Assembly: GCA_903772945.1 (NCBI GenBank)
Contig: CAICTM010000279.1
Coordinates: 17,600-81,599 of the forward strand
Reading direction: 5' to 3'
Length of the DNA stretch: 64,000 nt
Source: Seminavis robusta
Lineage: Eukaryota; Bacillariophyta; Bacillariophyceae; Naviculales; Naviculaceae
The stretch's first letter is position 1, and every line of letters starts with the position of its first letter. Below the pieces are notes generated by a model. The model was not told where the DNA came from. It searched no databases and saw nothing but the letters and a program-made list of their open reading frames with translations. Positions 9,110-19,300 of the stretch are shown one piece after another. The translations under genes and the position numbers were made by a program.

Positions 9110-10375
9110 ATGATCAACCCCGCCAACACCCCAAGAAACAAGAACAAGGCTGACCCAGATACACCACAGTCAGCTAGCATTAACACCACATCAACCAGCG
9201 ACGGCACTACAATCACCCTTGATAGTTCCTTGGCGGGCGAAGGCGTGTCAGAAGTATTCGTTATATAGCATCATTCGTCCTTCCCTTAGAACGGGGAGGC
9301 AGTCTACCTTTTCCTGGGTCCTTGGCTGAGTGGTTAGCATGCCGTACAGTGTGCGAAGTTTGTGTGTAAATGGGTCACACTGTACGGCATGCTAACCACT
9401 CACCCAAGGACCCAGGAAAAGGTAGACTGCCTCCCCGTTCTAAGGGAAGGACGAATGATGCTATATAACGAATACTTCTGACAAGGCGCCCCTGCTGTAG
9501 CGTCATCAATTCCGGGATTGTATCCGCCCCAAGAGACCGGCGAAGAAGAGGAGGAAGAAGAGATTGATCAGGAGGGACTCCCAGAAGACATCAAGGAAAA
9601 CACATACCTTGGTGAAGAAGGAGAAGTCCAGCTCATCAAAGACCTGGAAAAGCACGACCTCGCTGACAACCGCATTGACCTGTCCCACGGTAAGGCCCAC
9701 TGGAGAGAGATTGCCACCGACTTCCATCAAAGTGCGATCAAGGAGATCGAGGATTATGTCAAGACGTCCGAAGGCCACAAGGATCGGCTTTATGTCGATG
9801 CTATTCTGTCGAACGTCAAAGTTGGTAACCAAGGAAACAAGAAGGAACCTGACTTGCTTGTCTGGGGGAAGTCTCGCCTCAAGGCATGCAAAGGGGGCCG
9901 GGTGCGGCCCATTACAATGCAGGTTGCGGGATCAAATGCACGTCGAAGGATGAATCCCCATGTAGTTTTCGAGTTCAGCTGGTCCAACAAATTGAAAACC
10001 AAGGAAATTCCCAAGTTTCGTCGCCAGATGGATGAGCACGATGGAGCACTCGGAGCTATCGAACTTGGCTTTCTCATCAAAGCCATCCCTGTCTCTGGAA
10101 CAAAATTGCCGCCTGAAGACAACCCAAGCTCAATTCCAGTTTGTGGATTTGATGTTTACGAAGCGCGTCCTGGCAATGGTAAGGGCGTGAAAGCAGGCCA
10201 TCCCAACCACAAATATTGTGTTGACGAGATGGAAGATACCTTCATTACCATTTCAGGCAGTGACCTGGGTGACGGTGACTACGCAAACATCGATATCCCC
10301 CTACAGAAAATCCGTGATGTCCTTGATGAGGACCTTGGTGTGGTTTTTCAACGGCAGACAAAGCCCGAGGATTGA
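9110..10375 (+). CDS. Possible PD-(D/E)XK nuclease-like protein, CDS split by a hairpin insertion
   Basis: ATG 9110 sits in CACCACCATGATC. The first 44 codons (INPANTPRNKNK, ending LAGEG) run into a 238-bp hairpin (9246-9483) flanked by AGGCG. After it the same protein resumes in frame (APAVASSIPGLYPPQETG). Removing the element plus one repeat copy restores one 340-aa frame; splicing 9243-9485 as a GC-AG intron gives the same result. The protein has an acidic Glu run, then helical sequence, then EPDLLVWGKS and NPHVVFEFSWSNK. This spacing of Asp and Glu-x-Lys-like residues is reminiscent of PD-(D/E)XK/Uma2-type endonuclease folds, common in transposon and prokaryotic sources. The fold assignment is tentative. 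The 3' half (VCGFDVYEAR, a Gly/Asp-rich stretch) gives no further clue. Confidence 0.65.
9246..9483. mobile_element. Near-perfect foldback MITE/introner-like hairpin
   Basis: The left arm 9246-9353 and right arm 9376-9483 are reverse complements over 108 bp with one mismatch that I can find (TTGGCTGAG versus TTGGGTGAG). They surround a 22-nt loop. Termini are TGTCAGAAG and CTTCTGACA. The host repeat AGGCG is present at 9241-9245 and again at 9484-9488 (six bases, AAGGCG, if the terminal A is shared). The left arm contains TGGCTGAGTGG at 9323-9333, which fits a Pol III A-box/tRNA D-arm pattern; no B-box was seen. The element has no ORF. Its position inside a reading frame, with AAG|GC at the left edge and CAAG|GC at the right, lets it be removed either as an intron (GC-AG) or by precise excision. 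Confidence 0.9.
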
Positions 10376-11390
10376 TTGATTGATGTCGATTGATTCACGT
10401 CCCCGTCACTGTGTGTGTTTGATTATGGGAGTTCTTGTGGTGCTGGCCAGGGCACACGTAGAAAATGAAATAAGAAGTGTAATTGGGATTTTGGCTGGCG
10501 ACAAGATCTTTCCTATATTCCCTGCGATTCCAGCTCATCCGCTTCACACCTGGCAGTTTTGTTGAACCAAGACCTTCAATGCATGTCATCCACCGATAGG
10601 GAATCGTTGGTTGACGGTCGCGGAAGAATCTTTAGATTGGTAGTTGCGGTAATCCAAGGGTTAAAAATGTGTTTGAATTGTTACCGCATCTACCTCATTT
10701 AGAAAGTTGTCTGACAGCATGAGAGTGGCAATATTATTGTGGTATTTGTGTTCCGTCCTTTCTAAGAAACGTTTGTGCAGAATAAAACACCGAAATTGTG
10801 GTACGGTAGCTAGTTTAGTTTCTGTTCCGACTCTGTAGGTTTGTCAACAACAACAACAACACCATCATCCAAAGTGTGACGAGTGAGGAGCTATCTATCC
10901 CGGTAGGCTCAACAACAAGAAGGATATCGAGACCCTACTAGCTAGTAAGCTGCACTGTTCGATATTTTTCATAAGACCCCAGGAGTGCGCAACTGAGTTA
11001 CATCTGAGGGGGGATTAGAGTAGGGAAATTATCTACGGAAGCCAGCCGGGGCCAGGCTTTTAAAAGCAAAGAACAGTCGAAATTCAGAGGTTGAGTGTTC
11101 CAAATGAGCTCTTGTTGAGATTCTATATACCTCCTCAGCCCTCAGCCACCTCCACAGTTGCAAGAAGACACGAACCGGTCGGCGCCGTACTGAGCTAGCA
11201 AGCTAGATCTACATGTAGTACGGTATGACATGGCTAAAGACTTTTTTGAAAGGTATGTATGTTTTTGAATGTTAGTACTGTGCTGGTATTTGACTACTAC
11301 TAATATGAAGAAGGAAGATGAAATGCCATCGTTGTGTGTTTGTGTGTTGCCCCCACCCTGATTACAATACAATACAACATGACTGTTGCT
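10376..11390. other. Intergenic between convergent genes
   Basis: No supported gene. A short CAA trinucleotide run lies at about 10847-10862, and a GTTTGTGTGTTG-like stretch lies near 11335-11350. Both neighbouring genes end here (plus-strand stop at 10375, minus-strand stop at 11391), so it should contain two 3' UTRs. Confidence 0.5.
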
Positions 11391-12686
11391 TTACATGAAC
11401 CGTTGACGTTTTTGCTGTTGCAAGTATTCGTCTTCCATGAGTCGCTTGCGCTGTTCTTGTTCAGAGTTGTCTTGCTGTTGCTGTTGTTGTTGCAACTGCG
11501 TGTGCAATCGCAAGAGTTCGGACGAGTCTCGTCGTACGGGTGTTTGCTGGAGGCGCATCATGTCATGCTGACTGATACCGGGAGCGGGCTGATTTCCGGC
11601 GGAAAAGCGTCGACTCGACAGCATGGTATTGAGGGAGGGTCGATAGGCCGCTGCCTGAGCAGCACTTGCGGCGGCGGAAAATCCAGTGAGACTGTTGCGT
11701 GTGACGGCAGCGAGACGGGCTTGTTCGAGGACCGCCGCTTGTTCCATATCCAACATGTTGGAGAGACCCTGGGCGGCAGAAGGTCCGAGAGGAGATGGAG
11801 AAGGAGGACGGAAGGATGCGAGACCGGATCCGAGGGCGGAAGGAGAGGATGTACGGTTCAGGCTCAATCCAAGGAGAGCTTCTTGACGGGCAGCGGCATA
11901 AGAGCTGGGAGCCGGTCCGAGGAGGGACCCAGCAGCTCCTCCTGGGGCTTGAAACTGATGATGCTGCAGTTGGAGCGAGGGCAGAGTGGACAAGAGAGGA
12001 CTTCCCGTGCGTGTGGCATTGGCGAATCCGAGTGCTTCTTGGCGGCGCTGTCGGGCGAGCAAGAGGGCCGTGTGGTCATTGCTTGCCGATCGGTACAGAT
12101 CCGAGAGTCCTCCAGCCATGCCTTGTGCGCCTTGAGGGGGAAATGTGCGACAGCTCAAGAAGGATTCCATCTCGGGAGACGAAAGACGCGGAGGAGCGGC
12201 TGCCACTCCGGCAATGGCGCCGACTTCTTCCGGTCGAAAGGCAGCAGCAGTCTCTTGTGCTGCCTGATGACTTGCAGTGGTGGTATTCATGTTCTTGGAA
12301 GCCTTGACGAGTTGAATGGTCTGAAGACAATCCTTAAACTTCTTCTCGAGCATTTGCAGCTTGGCCATGCGAGCACGTCGTTCCATGGGACTCATGGGCT
12401 CTTCGCTATTCCAGTAGAGTTGCTTGCCGTCGTAGTTCTTGCCTTCGTATTTCTTACTGATGCGTTTGGGTTTGCAGTTCAGTTTCTTGGCGAGAAAGCT
12501 GCGGAGTGTGGTGCCTTCTTGAATGTCCAGAGTTCCAGCGCGAAACTCTTCCATCAAGCCTTCCACATATGCTTCTTCTTCAGGAGTCCACTTGCCCGCA
12601 TGGAGCTTGGCAGGAGGAGCTGGTGCGGCAGCAGAAGGACGCTTGGAGGCGGATGTGGAGGTACTTCGTGTGGTTTGATCCATCAT
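11391..12686 (-). CDS. SANT/Myb-like nuclear protein
   Basis: 431 aa from ATG 12686, single exon. After a Ser/Ala/Pro-rich leader, residues about 31-85 read GKWTPEEEAYVEGLMEEF through TTLRSFLAKKLNC and PKRISKKYEG. This has the Trp, acidic cluster and helix pattern of a Myb/SANT-like DNA- or chromatin-binding helix-turn-helix, and from memory the GTTLRSxLxxKLNC signature recurs in diatom proteins of unknown role. A Lys/Glu helix follows (MERRARMAKLQMLEKKFKDC). The rest is low complexity: Ala-rich, Ser/Pro-rich, with a poly-Gln tract near residues 395-402 and a basic end (QKRQRFM). A nuclear transcriptional or chromatin role is inferred. No catalytic domain is seen. The frame is long and intact on this strand; plus-strand frames over it are shadows. 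Confidence 0.8.
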   Translation of the reverse strand: MMDQTTRSTSTSASKRPSAAAPAPPAKLHAGKWTPEEEAYVEGLMEEFRAGTLDIQEGTTLRSFLAKKLNCKPKRISKKYEGKNYDGKQLYWNSEEPMSPMERRARMAKLQMLEKKFKDCLQTIQLVKASKNMNTTTASHQAAQETAAAFRPEEVGAIAGVAAAPPRLSSPEMESFLSCRTFPPQGAQGMAGGLSDLYRSASNDHTALLLARQRRQEALGFANATRTGSPLLSTLPSLQLQHHQFQAPGGAAGSLLGPAPSSYAAARQEALLGLSLNRTSSPSALGSGLASFRPPSPSPLGPSAAQGLSNMLDMEQAAVLEQARLAAVTRNSLTGFSAAASAAQAAAYRPSLNTMLSSRRFSAGNQPAPGISQHDMMRLQQTPVRRDSSELLRLHTQLQQQQQQQDNSEQEQRKRLMEDEYLQQQKRQRFM

Positions 12687-15600
12687 TATTGTGTGCTAGT
12701 AAAAGTAGCTACGTAGTCTAGTCTAGTAGGCAAGAGTGGAGCTTGATTTGCTTCGGCTTTCAAGTTTTGGCTCTTGACAGATTGTGAGCTCCAGTCCATC
12801 AATTCAGAAAGAGTTCAAAGAGACAGTAGCTACTGGTAGCCACAGAGTAGACACACCAGTTAGGCAGTGTCGTTTTTGCCATTCGTTGCTCTGCACCATC
12901 TATGCTCGGCGTTTGCTAGGAGCAGCCCTTTACACAGTGGGTTTGTACACGGTACCACACGGTGTCGGCGAAAGTGCCTGAGGAGGCTGTTTTCAAACAC
13001 CCACTGGCGGGTCTTACAGTGTTTTCCCACGGTAGCGCCGGTGATGTGGGCCACGACAAGATCGTATGTACATCCAGTACTGATCGGAGCTTCAAAATGG
13101 AAACACATCACCGAATGTCGCGTGTCACGCCGGAGACCTGCCATCCTAGGCCCTTCAAGGCAGCAATACTCACATGAGAAACTCCGCAAATAATGCCTTA
13201 ACTAAAACTTAGCTCTTGACGACGAACGAATCGAGAGCAACAGGTGAACTTCCATTTCGGCAACCTAAATAGAGACGCCCAATTTCAGAAAAAGTAGACT
13301 CACACTCTACTCAAAGAGCCACCCAACGTAGTCCCAAAGTAGTCCCAAAGTTCAAAGTCTTCATGAACACGCCGAGTAGAAAACCGAAAGAGCAAACAAC
13401 AAGTTCTGCAATGCCTTTGATCACCAGTACATACGATACCAAGCAGCGATGTATGATGGACATCTATACTTCTGAGGAAGGATCCACTTAGGTCTTCGCT
13501 CAGCTGGGCTCATATCTTCATTCTCTAAGTCAATGGTTTCAGGGTTTGACTGCGGAACAGAAAGAATTTGCCCTTTTAGCCTCTCTTTATCGGTCAGAGA
13601 GCCCTACAATTGTCGACAGGGCAACATTAATAACAATGTCTGCAAAGTCGACCACTGGACCCCATGACATGTCGAATACTTACTGTCAAAAGTTCAAGAA
13701 ACTCTATTGCAATGTCATCTGTTGCCAATGTTTCTCCCTCTTTTGAGCAGAGCAAGTCAACAATCCCTCAGAATAACCTTACTCATAAGACATATCTATC
13801 TAGTTTTGAGCTACAAATAGTTTTGAATGGAATGATCAATCAGTATAGTAAAGCTTCGTCAAACCAAGTCTCTGGAAGATACAAGCAAGGACTAAGTTAC
13901 AAATTGGGGAGTCATTTGGAACAAATTTCATGTAGTCTGACTAATAGAAGTGGTCCTGATGCTTCATGTTGTCTCCAAAGCTCAGCTATTATTTTGATTG
14001 TGGATCCATCTTTCAAGAGAATCTTAACAGCAGGTTTGTTCTACCAGTTTGCTTCCCAAAAGTGTTCTTCATCGTGCTCAGCTACCTGCTGGCTATGTCT
14101 ACATTTTTTACTGGTACCGGTACAGGTACCAGTACCGGTAGGGGGGTACCTAGTAGGGGACTTGTATTTCGTAAGTTAGTTAACAACTGGTACCTAGTAG
14201 AGTGCTACCGCTGCCGTAGTCACTTGGAACTGTAGCTCATCAATCGTTTTAACGGGAAGGCAGAAACTTGGCAACAATTCTCTCAGCCCTCAAGTCAAGC
14301 ACCATCTCCTCGCTTGAACCTTTCTCCAAATTTCGCAACCGAGATGGGTGCCCTGCGGACCCTCAAAATCCAACTTCAGCCTCTCCACATTTAGGATCGT
14401 GCTTCCCGTGAGGCGTCATGGGGTCCGAAGAATGCGATCAGCAGAAGGATCCTGAGCAGCTCACAATTCATTTCAATCACAGTTGCCAATCAATGGTGAA
14501 CCCTAAGTGCCTTAGATGCTCGGTTTCAATCTTCGTGACCAAAGAAGCTTTCGAGTTCACGAATCTGGCTTCAGTAAATTGACACCAGAAATGGATCACT
14601 TTCAGACTAAACAGTGATGTTTTGAGTCAAGGACGCTTTCTTTTTCAGAACCCCGTTTTAATGTCTTCGTCGCTAATCAAGTCGAGATCAGGACATTCAA
14701 ACGTTGCATCTGTACCACTGACGGGAACCTCCTCTTAACCCACTGAAATTCGTTCAAGAGAAGGGCATCCACAATGCCTCCCCTGTACTATCCTGGGGAT
14801 CTGATTTCAACGTTTCGGCTACTGAGACTCCAAAGTCTGATCGCGTATCTTTTCATTATGCCATTCCGTCTCCTATACTTACTTGAAGTTTTAACTGTCA
14901 CTGTGCGTTCTTTGACAGTGCGGCATTGGTGTATGGTGTACCGGTAGGCATGGCCTGTCTCTAAAAAAAGTGGAAGCGCTTCAACCCATTCCTGCACGGC
15001 CAAGGTGGGGCTTCAACATGACAAGATGAAAAGGGGTGGCATGATGGTGAGGGGATGCCCCCAGACAAGAAAGGGGGTGGTTCGGCCTCGGGGGACTTTT
15101 TCCAACTCCACGACACCTTGACGATCAGAAAATGTTCCATCACGACCAAGCAACAAACCACAGCGCAACAAAGGACCAGAGTACCGGTGCGCAACTACGT
15201 TCAGCAACCCAAAGAGAGACCTCTACGGTGCATCAGCCTGCAATCAACACATCAGAGAAGGCCAATTAATTCATCGTTGTTGATTTCGCCGAGACGAGGA
15301 ATATCGCTCCACTTCAATCCTACCGGTTGGCAGGTCAGGACCTGGTTCTTTGCTATAACCTGCTTGAAGCTTCGCTAAGCTATCCGGCCAGGCCCACGGT
15401 AACGTGGTTCGGGCTATTCCACCATGCAAGTAGCCGGGTATAGTAAAGAAGCTCAGAACTTCTGGGCTTCTCTGCTTCGTTCATGTAGGATGTAGGTTGC
15501 ATCGCATCGCTCCTCGGAGAGAGCTAAAGAGGAGCGAGCGAACCAGGACTTCTTCTAAGCGGTATGGACGCAGACGTCATTCATTTAGTTAGCCACGATG

Positions 15601-16306
15601 TGCCGGTACTCGTAGTAGCTCGCTCGTCCTTCTAGGGGGGGGGGGGACCCACGAGGTGCGTGAAAAGTGCCAAAGTGCTTGCTGGAAACGCTGGTAGATC
15701 GTCGTCGCAACGAGCGAGCTAAGAAGCTTCAGTGGAACCTGTGCATCGTACATGAAGCACTGCTTGCCACGCAAAACGCTGCATAGTCTGATCGTCGTCG
15801 ACAAGTAGGCAAGATGCTCGAACAAGCTTAGCCAAGGTGAACGACCTGCGAAACTTGGAAGGAAACGTGGAGCGAGAAACGCAAGGATACACCGTTGACG
15901 AGCGACGGTGAGTTCTCGAGACGAGTCGGCATCGGTCCATCGAGGAGCCCCCACCGCTGTGCCCCTCCGCTCCAGAACTGCCAAGGGTACTATTCATTTC
16001 GCTATTGCGTTTGGATGCGAGAACTCGCTCCGCACGTCGTGGGCCGCAAGCAACGTGGCACCACCGATATGATCCGCTACGATATCCGATCGTTGTTGCT
16101 TCGTCTGGGCAAATGCATCGCTTGATCTATGGGGAGGAGAGTTGACGAGTTGTTGCAAAAGAATGTGTACACAGCTATAGTACGGATGCTTACATGCAAA
16201 CATAGAAAAACGGCGAGGTCGATGCCTGCCTGTTCCGTAGTAACACGGAGTGGCGACTGCCACCGCGCCAGAGCGTTGGGTTTCGTTCGGTCACAAAAAG
16301 GGCTCA
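12687..16306. other. Long gene-poor interval
   Basis: About 3.6 kb with only short, compositionally random frames. Notable items are an ACCGGT/GGTACC palindrome cluster at 14112-14150, a run of ten G at 15637-15646, and repeated AGTCCCAAAGT at 13331-13352. Mixed short frames at 13546-14235 show no conserved motif. No RNA gene was recognised. Confidence 0.5.
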
Positions 16307-19300
16307 TCACTTTGCTACAGTCACTAGAAAGGTTGGTGGTGGGTCGTCTGCCTCGTCGTCCATTTCGTCATCCCAGTTATTATCACCAACACCACTGTCA
16401 TAAGACAGTCTTCGCTCGGGAGTCACGCCATAATCAGCTTCATAGTCCCTCAGATACTTCTGGACCATTTGTGCCCCCTTCTTCTCCCACTCTTTGCGAT
16501 TGATCTCAGCATAGTTCAAAAACTCATCACTGCTTACTCCAAACACACCACACTTGAAGAGCTTCTTCGCCAGTGGAATGATATAGAAATCAAAGAATCC
16601 TGAAGCAGCAAAAAGAACCGATACAGAAGAGCATTCATGAGATGATGAATTCAATAATGGCTGTCCATGCATGATAAAGAACTAAATAAAAGCTTACCCA
16701 TCTCCCCCTCATGCCAGCCAATACTTGGATCCTTGTCCAATCGGCCATCTTTGTAGGCTTTGTAGAGCTCAAGAAACAGCCTTTCGTTCTGGTGGTTTAG
16801 CGAAGTCGGATGAAACAGAAATTTGAGTGGATTTCATGGGTCTCCCATGAGAGCATAATAAGTGTTGTAGCCTTACCCATTTGGCATAAATGTGCCAGTG
16901 CTGCATTGTGTGGGACACTGGAAAAACAACAAGGTATCAAGCAGACAAGGTCAGCTACATGACACGACTGGTGCCGGTATGGTTGTAGGCGCAACCAACT
17001 GTGGCGCTTCTTTGAAGCTTACCATCTGAAGCTTGAATCAAGTGCTCAATCTGCAGTACGAGAAAGTGAATGAAACAGAAGAAATCATGCATCAGCTGGC
17101 AAAGAGGCTCTGGCCCTGCAACACAGCAATGTCACGATACTTACAACAATGGTTGCCTTGCGATTGACTGTTTCAGCCTTGGGCTCATTCCTGGGTTCTT
17201 CACTGAAGGCCAAGTTCCAGCGTTCCTTGCGAGCTGCTCCCAATTCTTTGTCCATGATATCTGTGGTTTAAAACACAAGGAAAAGTGAAAGAATGAAAAC
17301 AAAGTCAGTTAATTGCCTTGCGTGCTGCACCCCTTCAGAAGCTACAGTGGAGACTTACCAGTAGCGCACACAGAGTTCACCACCAACTGCCGGAACCTCC
17401 TGAAGTCAACCTCGTCACAGCAAACTGTCTTGAGGAGCTTGCCATAACTTGGATCTGCAAGGAGTCCCCATGCCAAATCAATGGAGTTCTAAGCATGACA
17501 ATGTGTTTCATGAGGAATTGACTTGCAATGTGTGGCCACAGGTCAGAAAGAGGGGCACACATACCTGTTCAGCAAGGCTCTTCTGGTTGTATTTCTCTGC
17601 AAGAGGGCTCCCTTCCTTCATCAGGACTGCGTTGGGTACACCCTGGTGATCCAAATCATGTATCAATGCCGAGAAAGCACAGGCAAACTGAGTGAGAGGA
17701 TCCGAAGTGATCCCAAAGGTATGGCTAGGGCAACAAAGCAAAAGCAGGGTTAGGAAGATTCCATAGGACTCATCAATTGAATGAATACACGCCTTGCTTA
17801 CTCATGAAGCTCAGAATCCAAATTTGAATCATCATCCATGGCACCCTGATTCCTCTTCAGCAAAACCTCCTTTGGATTGATAATGCGTGAGAGCATCTTT
17901 TGGACACTCATGCAAACATGAGAAGCATGTTCAACTACAGAAGGAAAAGAAGGAAGCATTAATGACAAGTGAGTAGGGGTGAGGCAACACACACCTATTC
18001 AAAGAGAGTGGCACCCAATCAAGCCTTACAGTTGTGGAAGGGATTGAAGTGGTACATTGTAGCAACCTTTGTGACCAAGTCTTTCAATTGAGCCATGACA
18101 TCACGATCCAGCTCGATGCATTCGGGGTCTACTTGCTTCTTGACCGCGGTCCCATCAAGATCGGGGAGCTTGATGATTTGCGCAACTTCATCCAGTGGCA
18201 TTTTTGCAGTACTGTGGGATTGGAAATCTGGAGTGTAGGGTTTTCGTTCCACCATAGCAGCTGCTCGGCGTGCAACAATTCGCTTGATAAGTTGGCTTAG
18301 CACCTCCACATTCCAATCAATGAGACGCTGCATCTTGGTTTCCTCCCGAACTCTAAGATTCCCATGATCCTCTGGTTTGATAAATACAGACCCTCGTGCT
18401 ATTCGCATGTTGAATTCAGCAGAACCCTGGGACTTTGACAGGATCTTGAGGAAGTATGTTTGCAAGGTTCCTTTTCCTTTTGCAGTGATCATGTCCTTTC
18501 TAGGCACTAGCCAACCCCCCTTGCCTGCAGCTGTGAGAAGGTCAGCAGTCTCCTGAGAGACCTGGATCTTGTTGCGAACTCCGGTTGACTCCATACGGCT
18601 CGCTGTGTTCATTGTGTCACCTGCGAAAAAACAAGACAGGATAAAGGGAAACTTTTAGTGCACCTACACATGCACATAGACGTTGTCCATACATTGGTGT
18701 CAAACTTGAGGTTTTCTTACCAAACAGCTGGAACCGACCCTTGTCTCCTCTTAGGACTCCAGCCTTTTTGGAGAACGTATGAGGAGTATAAGTGAGGTAT
18801 TGGTTAAGTTATTGAACAAAACAAGGGACCGCGAGGTTGGGACCCCATCACTTGATCTTACCGTCACTTGACCAGAATGGAGCCCTGCCAAAGAAGAGAA
18901 AGTCAATGAGCTGGTGCAGGTCAATGCAGAACCCTACTTATATGCATCTGAGACACCTACCAACTCGGAGACCCAAGTCTCCTGTGTCTGGGCCCAAGGT
19001 CACTTCAAGAGCTTTCACCAGTTTGTGCATGCGATACATGCAATCAGTGGCAAAGCGGGCCATGACAACTGTAATGTGGATGGTTCAATCAAAGAAGAAT
19101 CATCAGCACATTTTGGAAGTGTGGAATAATCCATGCAGAAACATTCAATGATCAACTTACCCGCATGATCCTTCCTCCTCTCGGGAAGACCACAAACAGC
19201 CACTAGACACAGTGAAAAGTGCATTAGAACCAGGTTCAGTGTAAGGTTATGCACCAAGCTATACACTAGCGGTAGACAGCACTCACCATAGCAATCTCCA

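Noticed and set aside
9320-9400. A complete tRNA gene inside the hairpin
   Set aside because: Only the D-arm-like part is present; there is no B-box or cloverleaf.
9246-9485. GT-AG splicing using GT at 9247
   Set aside because: Joining after GGCGT to the acceptor at 9485 shifts the frame and soon meets a stop; only the GC-AG option keeps frame.
11334-12716. 460-aa plus-strand frame
   Set aside because: Shadow of the SANT/Myb-like gene on the minus strand, which has conserved motifs; the plus frame is compositionally odd.
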